Shown here piece after piece: positions 11,099 to 22,333 of a stretch of DNA of 41,511 nucleotides. The position numbers and the translations under genes were made by a program. The stretch covers positions 1 to 41,511 of the forward strand of contig JALTWR010000020.1 in assembly GCA_027046965.1 (NCBI GenBank), written 5' to 3'. This stretch comes from Candidatus Altimarinota bacterium (GTDB lineage: Bacteria; Patescibacteriota; Gracilibacteria; Absconditabacterales; Absconditicoccaceae). The notes below the pieces were generated by a model, which made no database searches, was not told where the DNA came from, and saw only the letters and a program-made list of their open reading frames with translations. How positions within the stretch are numbered: position 1 is the first letter of the stretch; each line of letters opens with the position of its first letter.

Positions 11099-12397
11099 TT
11101 ACTTGTTTTCAAACTCCAATACTATTGGAATCCCTTTTAGATCATAGGCCTCTCTCAAAGTTTTTTCTATCCATCTTTTAAAAGCTGTAGTGACTCGATC
11201 CTTACGATTCACAAAAATCTTGAAAGTAGGAGGTGCTTCTCATACTTGGGTTATATATCATATCTTAACTATTTTATTTTTGGGGAATGTAGGCGGAGAT
11301 GTTAGATATTTTTGTCTTAAAAGTTTATTAAGCTCATGTGTGGGAATATGCCTAAGATATTTATGTTGCAGCTCTTTTGTTAGTTCTAATAATTTATGCA
11401 GGTTCTTTCCAGTTTTGGCAGAAACAGTTAAAAGAGGCAGAACTGCAGGGAAATTACCTAGCTCTCTTATCTTGGACTTAATATCTCCCTCAAATGCATC
11501 ATATTTGTTGAACACGATAATAGTTGGCAACTTGTAATTATCAAAGACTTCCTTTAATAACGTTAAATCCCTATGCGTCACTCACTCTAGAAGATCTATT
11601 AATACAGCAACCACAGGTTTTACATAATGAAGCATTTTTTGAAGTTTGTCTAAGGCTATTTTCTCAAGACCACTAATTTTTCCTCTTCTTCTCACTCACA
11701 TTAAATCAAACAATTGAAATCTATTTCCTTTGTAGTGTATCTCCCATTTGTTGTAATCCAATGTAGTGCCAGCTTTTTCAGAAACTTCTGCCACATTTTC
11801 TCCAACAAGCCTGTTAAATAGGGTTGATTTTCAAACATTCGGCCTACCCATTATGGCTAAGTAAATATACTCATCCTCTTCATCACGGCTAGAAGTGTTT
11901 TTCTCAAAATATTTGGAAACTTGATGATTAACCCAATCTTTAATCTCGTTTATACCATTTCACGTTTTGAGTGATAATGGTTTAATATTTTCAAAACCTA
12001 ATCAAAAAAAATCTGCAGCAACAAGATCAAATTTATAAAAATCTTTACCATCTAACTTATTTACCACTAAAAGTGTTTTATCTTTTTTCCCCGCTTTATG
12101 AATAAAAGCAGCTATTTTCTGATCAACAGAGCTTAGTCATGATTTGCCATCAACAACAAATATTAAAAGATCAGATCACTTTATAATTTCCTCAATATTT
12201 TGCAGTTCATCTTCAGGCTTAAGCCCCGGAGTATCCAAAAAAAACACCGATTTACCCTCTATATTTTTTTTCTCATACAATATATCCCTTGTAGTACCCT
12301 CAACTTCAGTAACTATAGCCCTATGAGTTCAAATTAACTTGTTAAATAGGGTTGATTTTCAAACATTCGGCCTACCTACTATACCTATTTTTATCAT
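11099..12397 (-). CDS. der: Ribosome assembly GTPase Der (EngA)
   Basis: 432 aa with the diagnostic tandem GTPase domains and C-terminal KH-like domain. Domain 1 has GIVGRPNVGKST, GTTRD, FLDTPGL and VVNKLDG. Domain 2 has AIMGRPNVGKST, GTTLD, DLMGVRRRGK and VFNKYDAF, then SAKTG. The glycine of each GKST is TGA. Der acts in late 50S ribosomal subunit maturation. Oddity: the domain 2 G3 motif, normally DTAG, is DLMG. Asp and Gly remain but the Thr is lost, which might slow hydrolysis. The two P-loops are encoded by an exact 37-bp direct repeat (11812-11848, 12340-12376). It lies 25 bases downstream of the PBP gene. Confidence 0.96.
11812..11848. repeat. 37-bp direct repeat, copy 1 (Der domain 2 P-loop)
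   Basis: Identical over 37 bases to 12340-12376, 528 bases away in the same gene and frame. It encodes the GRPNVGKSTLFN segment. Identity includes synonymous positions and the TGA glycine codon. Confidence 0.95.
12340..12376. repeat. 37-bp direct repeat, copy 2 (Der domain 1 P-loop)
   Basis: Second copy of the exact repeat at 11812-11848. Protein conservation alone would not fix the third codon positions. Confidence 0.95.
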
Positions 12398-12422
12398 AAT
12401 ACTATTTTACAACTTTAAAATA

Positions 12423-14807
12423 TTAATTTCTTATTCAACTATATTCTATAAGGAACTGAGCAGTTTTTTTAAATATCTCCCCCGCAGTGCTGACTCACCA
12501 TTGAGTTGTTCTAGGACGCCTAACTTGAACAACAACAACATACTTGAGATTATTTTTAGTTACTATACCAACAAAAGATCATATAGTTCGCCCCTCTCCT
12601 GATTGATATTTACCCTTAAATGCTATTTGTGTGGTACCAGTCTTACCTCCCAATGAATAGCCAGGGATTTTTAGCTTTCTAAGATCTCCATTTTGCATTA
12701 CCTGATATAAAGCATCTTTTATTTTTTCAGATGTAGATTTCCTAAATATCCTTTCCCCTTTTTTAGGGACATATTCTACACATCCACGCTCATCTTTGTA
12801 ACATATTTTACTAACAATAGTAGGCTGAATCTTATAACCTCAATTCACTAATGTAGCATAAGCACTGGCCATCTGCAAAGGAGTTGCCAAAATTCCCTGC
12901 CCAAAAGAGTTATTGAATAACCTAGCCTTTGAAAGCTCCCCAACATTTGGCAACTGTCATGATTTTTCACCAGCTAGCTGAATGCCAGTTTTTTGTCCAA
13001 ATCCCAATCTCTGTAAATAATTATAAAACCCCCATTTAGTTATTTTTTGAACTATCTTGATCATTCACACGTTACAAGATCGCTGCAAAGCATGCAAATA
13101 AGAATTAGTTCATTTACACTGCTCATGAACGTTTTTGATAGTATAAGGACCAACTTTAGCATATCCTTTGTCATAATAACGATCATATAAATCTATAGCG
13201 TCAATATCCAATCCTATTGCAGTAGTAATTGTTTTAAAAGTACTACCTGGCTCATATTCAACAGAAATATTCCTATCCAAAAAAACGAAGGGACCAAAAA
13301 TATTTTGATATACATACTTTTTTAAAAAAGGATCCTTTCTTTGAGCATAAGTTGCCTTTTTAAGAACACTACCAGTATATACTAGCACCGGAATGTCTAT
13401 ATAACTATCATCTTCTACTAAAAATTCTAAGTCTCCACTTAACGGAACTATCTTGTAAACATCTTTGTAAAAATTCCCATCAAAAGAAGGATAATTAACA
13501 TCGGCAACTACTTTGCCATTTGCGGGGTCAAGCACTAAAATAGATACACTATCTGCTTTAAATTTTGAGAAGTATTCTCTTGCTATCTTTTCTAACTCTC
13601 TTTGTATCGTATAATCCAATGTCAAATAAATGTCCGCCCCATTTACAGGCGACTGTATTTCCAAAGACGTGGTACCAACTGCACCGATCCAGGGTGTAGA
13701 TAGCCCTGCAACTTTCCCCTTTCTTCACTGCAATAGATCATCAAAATAAGCTTCCACCCCATAAAAAGCCCTACCCTCTCCATCCAAAAACCCTATAACA
13801 TTGGAAGCAAACTCTCAAAGTGGATAAAATCTTTTTAAATTCTCTTCTAGTCACAATCAATGTAGCAATGGAACACCATCTACGTACTCATTTGAATAAT
13901 CTTTTTTTAGTTTTCTAATTTTCTTGGCTATATCTGCATTAATATTTTTCAAAAGCTTTATATACCTTATATCTTGAGACAAAAGGGCATTTTTAACCAT
14001 TTTTAGAGAAACATCCGTATATCCATATTTTTGAAAAAGATTATAAATATGTTGAGATATCTGTTCCACATCTCAATCAACTTTGAAAGGATTTATATAA
14101 ACATAATAATTATTTTTTACCTCAACAAATCAGCTTTGCTTCAAAGAATTCAATAAATTTTGATCGTCTACAAATGCCAAATAATTGAGATCCCTTTTGC
14201 CTATTTTAATTAGATCTTCTAGCCTTTTGGAAATCAATGTATAAGCAAAACCCGTATTAAACTCTTGTAAAAATTTATTTATCACATCTTCTCATATTAT
14301 TCCTTCCTGTGCTGTAGCCTCATTTTCATAAGGCAATATCTGGGCTCTGGTAAAATCCTCCAAATTTAAGATACACTCTTTGGAAGAAATATCCAATCAA
14401 TACTCATCCTTTTGACACAAAGCTTCATAGACTAAAGGGGTGATTATTTTAATAAGCCTTTTTTTATCCTTTACAAAATATGGATCCACAAAAAGATCAA
14501 AGACTTTGATATTTTCTGTTAATGATATATCTTTTCAAGCTTTATCCTGGATATAAATCTTACCTCTTTCTGCTTGCAAAAAAGATTGCCTATAATGTTG
14601 ATTTATCAGCTGCAAACGGTATTCTTTAGCGTTTATAATCTGAAAAGAAAATAATCTTACAATCAAAACCAAGAACAAAAAAGAAAGCAAACTAAGTACT
14701 TTATATTCTTTTAAAGCTAAGTACTTACTGATATCCAGATTTTTTATAAACTTTTTAACACCATTCTTTAATGCTTTAGCATGATCAAACCTTATTGAAA
14801 GTTTCAT
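12423..14807 (-). CDS. Class B penicillin-binding protein (peptidoglycan transpeptidase, FtsI/PBP2-like)
   Basis: 794 aa, longer than usual (about 600-700). A short cytoplasmic N terminus precedes one membrane helix (SLLSFLFLVLIVRLFSFQI, about residues 40-60) and the dimerisation-domain start QHYRQSFLQAERGKIY. The transpeptidase motifs are EYEPGSTFKTITT (catalytic Ser in SxxK, about residue 520), RSCNVG (SxN, about 577) and GGKTGTTQ (KTG, about 723). It crosslinks wall peptides during division or elongation outside the membrane. The excess length lies in the pedestal region between about residues 100 and 380. It sits upstream of der and downstream of the prepilin gene. Whether it is the division or elongation enzyme cannot be decided from this sequence. 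Confidence 0.92.
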
Positions 14808-14830
14808 TTTATTATAATTTTAATGTATTG

Positions 14831-15493
14831 CTAATAACAAGGAGTAAATATACATCCTGAAAAAGATTCTTGTTTATTGTCCGCCCACTTTTGACAAGAT
14901 GTTCATCAACTAAATTGCAAACAAGGCACTCAAACAACTCCATAACTTCTAAAATCAGCGCTTATTTTGTAAAACTCTTTACACTTACCACCCTTACAAT
15001 AAAACAACTTGTACACATAGTTAAATCTATCTCAACTACTACAATCGCAATATATTTTTCAGTTTAGAGCATCTTGATAGTTAATACCTATTGGAGCCTC
15101 TTTACCTCATGAGATAACTCCTATTTTTACTCGATAACCATTTCAGTAACAATTATTATCCCCTCCATAATTAAAACCTGTAGTTAACATCTCATCTACT
15201 AATATGGGAGTATCTCAACTATATATCCAATACTGAAATCATGTAGGATAAAATTCTATCCAGTGAGATGTGGGATAAATCCATTGATTGTTTATAAATA
15301 CTCATTTTTGCAATAATGCTCAGTTTACAATTGAAGATAGTTTGGAAGAAACTTCATTAGCACATGTTTGGGCTTTGATAAAGTCTCTATCCACACCTTT
15401 CCAAAAATTTGCAAAGGCTGTTAAAAGCAAACCAACAATAATGACCACTATAGTAAGCTCTAACAATGTTAACCCCTTTTTGTATTTTATCAT
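14831..15493 (-). CDS. Type IV prepilin-like protein
   Basis: 220 aa from ATG 15493; a GTG at 15502 in the same frame is an alternative. The N terminus MIKYKKG-LTLLELTIVVIIVGLLL is a class III signal: a short basic leader, cleavage after Gly, mature Leu1 and Glu5, and a hydrophobic helix. The C-terminal domain is rich in Gly, Tyr and Cys (about ten Cys), suggesting disulphides. Many glycines here are TGA. It should be cut by PilD and assembled into a pilus or pseudopilus. With PilT at 8947-10074 it supports a working type IV pilus. It is found directly downstream of dnaN, an unusual site for a pilin. Confidence 0.85.
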
Positions 15494-15509
15494 AATTAAC
15501 ACTATGTTT

Positions 15510-16655
15510 TTATTTAACTAATGGCCTAACAATATAAGTATAGTTTGGAATGGTCGGATCTTTTAAGATAATAGGTCTCTCATTGTCTACAATGTTTAAA
15601 TCTATTATTTCCCCTTCTACCTCTCTTAGAAAGTCTAAAATTTGCTTACCATTGACACCAAATTCTATATTTTGACCATCAACAATTGCTTTAAGGGTTG
15701 TCTTAACCTCTCCCATATCAGTCTCTCAAGAGCTAACCACTACTTTGTCCACGTCTCATTTTACATCTACAAAATAATTTAATCATTTGGTCAAAATAAC
15801 AACTTTTTTAATAGCTTTCTCTAGCCCTGATGGTGCTACCTTGATAGTAGCATTAAACTTTGTAGGCATAATGTTTTCATTTTCATAATCAGGGAAATTC
15901 CCTTCTATTAGTACTGACGAAGCATAAATTTTCTTGTTACCGGGCAACAATACCTCAATACCAACAAAAGATTCGGTAATATCCACTTTAACCTCTTCTA
16001 CATCCTTTGAGATCCCAAATTCTATAGCTTTAGTAAGTTCTCATATGTTCATCTTTGGCACAATTACACTGAAAGGTTGAGAATCTGAATCTATCTCGAC
16101 CCTATAATCAGCAAGCCTCAAAGCATCTGTCCCAGCGAATATCAAATAATTTTTGGAGTCCTCTTTTTTTAATCTTATTAAAATACCAGTTAAAACAGCT
16201 GTCAGGCTTCTATCACTGACTGCAAACTCCACTTTTTTTACTCCTTCTACAAAATAAGATGCCGGTAAAGAAATACTTTGTTGGGGATCAATTTCAGGTA
16301 TGGCAACATATTCGCCAGCAGGTATACCCTTAATTTGGATAGTGTCTCCATTGGATTTAAGACTAAACATTGATTTACCCTCATCAGCCTCCATTTGTAA
16401 GTCGCCATCATCGAGTGTTTTCAAAAACTCACCCAAAGTCCTTGCATTTACAGTCATTGCTCCTTCCATTTGAACATCTGCAGGAAAAGCGAACTCTATA
16501 TACTTACTCATATCTGTTCCCCTAACGATCACGAAATCTTCTTGTGCCTTAAGATATATATTTTCTAATACAGGGAGAGTAGTGTTTCTAGATACATATC
16601 TTGACACCAAATCTATCACTTCTTCGAACTCTTTTTTTGCAACTTTAAACTCCAT
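15510..16655 (-). CDS. dnaN: DNA polymerase III beta subunit (sliding clamp)
   Basis: 381 aa, normal length. It starts MEFKVAKKEFEEVIDLVSRYVSRNTTLPVLENIYLK, typical of the clamp's first domain, followed by VRGTDMSKYIEF and VNARTLGEFLKTL. Later domains contain SDRSLTAVLTGILIRL and FAGTDALRLADYR, and the end is YTYIVRPLVK instead of the common MPMRL. The clamp encircles DNA and tethers polymerase, MutS and ligase. No dnaA is adjacent, so this is not a standard dnaA-dnaN origin region. TGA glycines occur mainly in the last 220 residues. Confidence 0.93.
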
Positions 16656-16681
16656 AGTTTTTAAAAATTAAAATATAAAGA

Positions 16682-17404
16682 TTATTTACCAAAGTTACGA
16701 TATCTTACCACCTGCTCAAACCAACTTAAAGCTTCTTTAAATTCCTTTACTCCAAACTCTGGCATCATTTGAGGAGCAAAATAGAGTTCCGCATATCCTA
16801 TCCACCAGAGCATAAATCATGATAGCCTTCTAGCCAAATGACCTTTGGTTCTAATAACCAAGTCTACCTGTGGTAAATGGGCAAAGTCCAAATATTTTTT
16901 TGTCAAGAGATCTTCAATCTCCCCTGAAGATAGTTTATCTATCTCCTTCCTTTTAGCTAGCCTTTTTACTCCCCTTGCAATCTCATCCCTTCATCCATAA
17001 TTGATAGCTACCACTAGTCGTTTATTACTTTCTTCAAAGGAAAACTCTTTTTCCAGGCTTTTAAAATGCTTGATCAATTCTTTAGGGAGTCATTCTTCAG
17101 AACCTACTCGTTTAAAATTAATTTTTTTTGCCTTCATAAGCTTTCTTTGCTCATTACCAACATCTCAAAACAACCTAAACAAAAACTGCTTTTCAATATC
17201 ATTTCTATTTTTCATATTCTCTGTACTAAGCCCCCAAACAGTAATCACATCTATTGGTGTCCTTTTAAAGACATATTCAATGATCTCAGCCACTCTTTTC
17301 TCGCCTTCTAAAGTTCATTCCACAGGATTTGAATATCCCTTAGATTTTGCCCATGTTCTATTTCAATCTGGGATTATAGCAACATGCCTTGGGTATTTTT
17401 TCAT
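16682..17404 (-). CDS. uppS: Undecaprenyl diphosphate synthase (cis-prenyltransferase)
   Basis: 240 aa, normal length. PRHVAIIPDGNRTWAKSKG contains the catalytic Asp and substrate Asn/Arg (DGNRRWAK in most members; the TGA is the Gly). Also visible are VITVWGLSTENMKNR, VAINYGGRDEIARG and the C-terminal block IRTKGHLARRLSGFMLWW followed by AELYFAP. Oddity: the last block normally reads RTGGExRLSNFLLWQ, and here the conserved Gly-Glu is replaced by Lys-Gly-His. It supplies the C55 lipid carrier for the wall polymers handled by the PBP and glycosyltransferase. It lies 10 bases after the TIM-barrel gene and 26 bases before dnaN. Confidence 0.92.
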
Positions 17405-17414
17405 GGAATTAATC

Positions 17415-18236
17415 TTAGCCTAATTTTAAATCCTCATAATATTCTTTGAAATAATTTCTACATTTTTTCAAGATTATCTCTACCTTTTCAGAATCAGCCA
17501 GAATTTTTTTGCCAAGTTTTAATCTTAAGGAGAAGTATCAATCATACTCAAATTGTTTAAACTTTTTTAAGATAGTAGGCAATTTCAAAGACCCCTCCCC
17601 TAAAGGTAAATACTTTTTTCAACTTCTATCTCTATCAGATAGATAAGTTACTACAACATATGGTAGGAAATTACCCAACTTTTTTAAAAGAGACATCTCT
17701 AAAACCTCTTCTTTGAGATGCACTAATTCTAAAGCTAGATATGCTTTGTATTTTTTAACTATATCTGCTATATTTACAAAACTATAACCTGGCAAGATGG
17801 GAAGCAAAGTTAAACTCGATTCCATATCTCAATTCACTATAGCAAACTTTATATTAGAAGCTACTTTTTTGTATGCTGGAAGATTATCCTTGATGAATTT
17901 AAAAGTTTTGACATCTAAATACCTGGGCGGATTTATAACTATAGTATCCACTCCTAATTTAGTAGCCAAGTCAACAGCTTTATTAAGCTCCAGACGGTTA
18001 ACTTTCCCAGAAACTTGGATAATCTTGACAGGAAGCTCATACTCTTTTACCAATCATTGTACATAATCTGCATTCCAAGCATCAAAATTTTTCCACATAG
18101 ACAAATCCAATCAATCAAAACCAACCTTTTTTGCAAGAGAAAATATAAAATCCAAACCATATCCCTCCAAAGTATCCGAACTTAACAAAAACTTACCTTG
18201 ATTAGATTTAGCTACTGATCTTCTTCTTGGGTTCAT
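17415..18236 (-). CDS. Sugar-phosphate isomerase/AP-endonuclease-like TIM barrel
   Basis: 273 aa. The pattern KVGFDGLDLSMWKN, LPVKIIQVSG, LGVDTIVINPPRY and AIVNGDMESSL follows the alternating strand-helix order of xylose isomerase-like (AP_endonuc_2) barrels. The Glu/His metal ligands of active enzymes in this superfamily are not evident where expected, so it may be catalytically inactive or use a different site. It lies between uppS and endonuclease IV, a true member of the same superfamily. The function is not known. Confidence 0.6.
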
Positions 18237-18291
18237 GAAATACAAAAAACATATTAATTAAATAAATCTTTTTGATATTAGTCATTTGCTG

Positions 18292-19194
18292 TTATTTTTC
18301 AAATTTTTTTAGCACCTGGGTTTTGTAGTTTCCCTTTTGAGTCTCCAATCGAGAAAAATCACCATCAGCCGCCTTTATTAAGAACTCCAACTCTCTAGGC
18401 CGCAAAGTCCAGTCTGGTGTCTCTACTATAACAGGAATATTATTTTTTGCAGCTCGGTGCCAAACTTTTAAGAGCCTCTCCCATCATATAAAACCATATC
18501 ACAAATTAGCGTGTCTATCCAATCTACTTCACAATGGAACTTTTGAATCATTAAGATGAATTGCTTTTATGTTATTAACTCCTATAGCTTCATCCAACAT
18601 TGATAAAATTTCTTCCCATTTTCAAATATCCCGTCCTGCTCATCGCAAATGTGCTGTATCAACACAATATCAAATAGGCAATTCTCTCATATATTCCTTA
18701 TGAAATTTTTTCAATTGCTCAAAATCCCATCCTATTTCGCTACCTTGTCAAGCTGTATTTTCTCGAAGAAATTGTACAGAAGTACTATGTTTATTTGCTT
18801 CAGTTAATACCAGTTCAAGATTTCTTTTCATGTTTTCCATTACCTCTTTTTCCGACCTTTTTCAAGCTGACTTCCCCAAGTGAGTATTAACAAAGTCAAA
18901 ACCTAATTTATCTCAAAAATACAAATCAAACAAAACAGCATTTCTATCCTTAACAGCCTCCTGAGGAGGTTTTCACAAGTTCACCAGATAAATACTATGA
19001 ACAATTCCCCCTTGAATATTGTTTAGCCTTCTAGCAGAAGTGCCCATTTCAAAGGCCTCAGAAGAATATTGGGGGATAGTCCAATTCCTAGGAGACTTTG
19101 AAAATACTTGTAGAGTATTAGCTCCTATCTTTTGTGCCTCCAAAAAAGGCTGCTCCAACCCTCAGCTAATGCTAGTATGAAAACCTATTTGCAT
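18292..19194 (-). CDS. nfo: Endonuclease IV (AP endonuclease)
   Basis: 300 aa. It starts MQIGFHTSISGGLEQ and has NTLQVFSKSPRNW, GGIVHSIYLVNLG, FVNTHLGK, LRENTAGQG (metal Glu), YCVDTAHLRGAG (Asp/His), IHLNDSKVPLGSRLDRHANLG (His, Asp, His) and VIVETP (Glu). These are the trinuclear zinc ligands of the family, all present. It cuts DNA 5' to abasic sites in base excision repair. The glycine after SIS is TGA. It starts 5 bases after the upstream methyltransferase stop, so the two probably share a transcript. Confidence 0.95.
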
Positions 19195-19199
19195 AATTT

Positions 19200-19805
19200 T
19201 TAATATTTAACAGCTAAAATATATTCTCCTACCTTAGTGCCATTTTCTTCAACTCTTTTGAACTGTACATCAAATCCAGCATTAATCAAAAAAGATTTAA
19301 CATGCTGATATCCCCACCCTATATTCTCAATTATAAACTTCTCTCCTCCAACCTTGTGCTCCAAAGGCTTTTTTTCAACATGATGAAAAACTAAAAACCT
19401 GCCTCCTGGCTTTAAAATTCTATGAACTTCCCTTACTAGCATACCTAAATTTTGAACATGTAACAAAACAAAAAAAGCCACAACCAAATCAAACGTTTCA
19501 TTCTCAAAAGGCAATTGGTCATTAAGATCACACTCTACTTTTTTAGCCAAAGCTGGACATTGCTTAAGCATAGATGAAGAAATATCACAAGCAACGTAAT
19601 CTATTTTACCTAAAACCTTCATTAAAATTGGATAAAGCCTACAATTTCAACTTCAAATATCCAAAACTTTCAGTTCTTTCTCATATCACGACAAATCAAG
19701 AAGATCAACAAAATCTAGACCATGCCATTTTTCAAGGGTCTTATGAAAATTTTTATATTTTTTAGCTAACTTATCATAACCTTGTTTTGGGGGATATTTT
19801 TTCAT
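19200..19805 (-). CDS. Class I SAM-dependent methyltransferase
   Basis: 201 aa. LKVLDIGSGNCRLYPIL is the SAM-binding motif I (both glycines of the SGN region use TGA in part), YVACDISSSML is motif II, PFENETFDLVVAFFVLLHV is motif IV and VHRILKPGGRFLVFHHVEK is motif V (Methyltransf_11 type). The substrate is unknown. Its 5' end overlaps the 3' end of the tRNA thiolase gene by 35 bases in another frame, indicating translational coupling. A tRNA or nucleoside substrate is therefore possible but unproven. Confidence 0.85.
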
Positions 19806-20772
19806 TTTTAAAATTCATTATTTTACAAAATCTACAAATTCCATCAGAAGAATTCGTAAGATATCAACACTTTTTGCAAAATTTAGCTTCTCATTTACTT
19901 ACTAAGTTATCAAAGTTCAAAGTTTTTCTCAAAGACTTCATAAAATGATAAGAATAATTATATTTTTTTTCCAAATCTTTTACATACGTTTCAAATATAT
20001 TATGAGTGGATTTTTTATCATTCAAAGGACAGCTTATGCTGGAAGAAACATAATTTATTCATTTTAGAGAACAATATAGCTCATTGTCTTCCTCTTCTAA
20101 CCGAAACTGCGGTTTCAATTTGCCAACAAGCTTTAAATCCTTGTTTCAAGGAAGCCAATAACTAGCAACATTTAAAACCTCATCATATTTGGACGCTACA
20201 ATATTAAGATTAGCAAATATTACCAAATCTGTAAGATTGTGTCATGTAAGGATTATATCAAAATTATTTTCTCGGGCAAACCTATTCATAACATATCTTT
20301 TTGAAGTACCGCATACTGAACAGGCTTTTCACCATTTAGCTGCTAGCTCAGGTACAGAGTGCCCATATTCTCTCTCTAAATCTACTACACTGATTTTTAT
20401 GCTATGCTTATTTGCTATTTCCATTATAGATTCATAAGCACTTCTACAAAACTTATTGAACCCTCTACCAATCTCCTCATCTACAACTCCAAACCCACTT
20501 TGAATGCTACATGCATCGCCTACTCACAATTTTATAAAAAGTCACTCCAGATAATAACCATAATGTGGCTTAAGTTCTGCCATAACATCTAGGAGTGCTT
20601 GAGAATCCTTACCTCAACTTACCGCCACCAAAAGCCTTTTATCCTTCAAATCAAACTTATCCAACACCCTCTTAACTCTATTAAGATAATAAGTCAAAAA
20701 GTGCTCTTTACACATCCAAAATCAGTGCTTGAAAACTATAGCCTCTTTTTTACAATGTCTGCATCTAGGCAT
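19771..20772 (-). CDS. Ncs6/TtuA-type tRNA 2-thiolation enzyme
   Basis: 333 aa. It opens with a zinc knuckle (MPRCRHCKKEA, then FWMCKEHF), carries the PP-loop ATP motif LLVAVSGGKDSQALLDV, has a catalytic-type CSVCGTSKR and LTGHNLTDLV, and ends with a second zinc knuckle (AKFCKKCGY and CRFCK). This two-finger layout marks the TtuA/Ncs6/CTU1 branch of the TtcA superfamily. These enzymes activate uridine in tRNA with ATP and insert sulfur, usually with a ThiS/Urm1-like donor. No such donor is in the window. The target position cannot be told from sequence alone. It heads a minus-strand run with the methyltransferase and nfo. Confidence 0.82.
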
Positions 20773-20804
20773 TTGAAATATGAAATTAAACTAAAGCCCT
20801 CTAA

Positions 20805-20832
20805 AATATACTTCTTTATTAGTATAAATCAA
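20805..20832 (-). promoter_or_regulatory. Promoter for the tRNA thiolase-methyltransferase-nfo run
   Basis: On the minus strand, TTGATT (20827-20832), 16-base spacer, TATATT (20805-20810). It lies in the 64-base divergent gap before rsmG, 33-60 bases from the thiolase ATG. Confidence 0.5.
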
Positions 20833-20836
20833 TTTA

Positions 20837-21424
20837 ATGCATCCTATGTTCAAACAACAACTAAATCAACTAGCAAACACTTTCTTGGAAAAAAATTCTC
20901 AAATCAATTTGTCAGCCATCAGAGATTTGGAGTGAATAAAAATCAAACACATTAATGATTCGCTGGAGTTAAATAAAATTTTGAAAATCCCTGAAGGAGC
21001 TAAAGTACTAGACATATGAACCTGATGAGGTTTCCCACTTTTGCCCTTAGCAATTACCAACCCAAAGGCTGATTTCACATGAATTGACTCAAGAAGAAAA
21101 AAAATACAAGCAATACAAGAGATGATAAACAATTTATGACTTCGCAATATCAGACTAGTTCGATGAAGAATAGAGGAACATAAGGGCAACTATGATATCA
21201 TAACTGCTAGAGCTGTGAGTTATATTGATAATTTACTTAAGCGAACAAAATACTTAATTAAAAAGTGAGGGATACTAGCATTTTATAAACAATATTCATC
21301 TCAAGAATACAAAGATATGGAAAAGTTATTGCCTAGGTACAAGCTAAAGCTACTAAAAATTCATCACTATAAACTTTTCAACGATGATATTGAGAGGATA
21401 ATATACTTGCTTCAAAAAAAGTAA
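20837..21424 (+). CDS. rsmG: 16S rRNA (guanine-527-N7) methyltransferase RsmG
   Basis: 195 aa, slightly short for the family. INLSAIRDLEGIKIKHINDSLEL is the family's N-terminal block. VLDIGTGGGFPLLPLAI is the SAM loop, in which three of the glycines are TGA, so standard-code prediction misses the gene entirely. GIDSRRKKIQAI and ITARAVSYIDNLL follow, and the end is an amphipathic C-terminal tail. It methylates the 530-loop of 16S rRNA. The ATG at 20837 follows an in-frame TAA by three codons; a second ATG at 20846 is an alternative. Divergent from the tRNA thiolase. Confidence 0.92.
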
Positions 21425-21469
21425 AAAGTATATTTTAAGCACTTTTTATATATAAACTATTTTGGCAAA

Positions 21470-22333
21470 ATGCAGACTAGCGAATTGATAAAGTTTTTAA
21501 ACAAGCTTTTGTATATGAACTATTTTAAAGATACATCTAAAAATGGGCTTCAGGTATCTACCCCTAAAAGAGAAATCAAAAAATTAGGCTACGCTACGGA
21601 TGCCACTTCTTATATTTTTGATCTGGCTATTGAAAACAAAATTGATCTATTGTTAACCCATCATGGCCTATTTTGGTGATATGATACACCCATTACTAAT
21701 GTTCATTACGAAAGAATTTCAAAACTTATTAAAAACGACATAGGATTATTTGCTGTTCACCTGCCATTGGATGCACATCCAGTTGTATGAAATAACATAT
21801 GACTTACTATAGGATTAATAAATACTGTTTTGCCCTCTTATGATTCTACATTAATATTAAAATCACTAGAAACGAAGGTAGAAGAAGTCTTGCAGGCTCC
21901 AAACGCTACAGTAATATTTGAAGATGAGGTATTATCCCTTAAAAAATTTTGAAATTACTGATGAACATCTATAGGATATGGTATAAAATTCAAGCAAAAC
22001 AAATTTCATATTTCGCAAATTATTGATTTTACTAAAGCTTTACAATTACAAAAACAATTTTTTAACTTTTGACAACATGAAACATTTGATAGCATCTCCA
22101 TCATAAGTTGAGGTGGAGGGGCTGCATTACAAGAAGCAAAAGAATCAGGCTATGACATATTTTTAACCTGAGAAATGGCACATTGGCAGATAACTCTAGC
22201 CAAGGAGATTAAACAATCTGTTTTGTTGGGCGGACATCGGCATACAGAAAAAATAGGCCCTAAATTACTAGCAAACTATATTGCAAAAAAATTTGAGGAT
22301 GTTGAAATAATTTTTTTAGATGAGGCTTATTAG
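21470..22333 (+). CDS. NIF3-family (YbgI/YqfO) dinuclear metal protein
   Basis: 287 aa. LLTHHGLFWG gives the paired metal His, VHLPLDAHP a further ligand region, FLTGEMAHW and GGHRHTEKIGPK the C-terminal His and Glu ligands. The NGLQV segment near residue 25 is also typical. It follows rsmG by 45 bases on the same strand. The biochemical role of NIF3 proteins is unsettled; some are annotated as GTP cyclohydrolase I type 2 with little support. The stop is directly followed by the convergent stop of the next gene (22333/22334). Confidence 0.92.

Noticed and set aside
15510-16655. Replication origin near dnaN
   Set aside because: No dnaA, DnaA-box cluster or repeats nearby.
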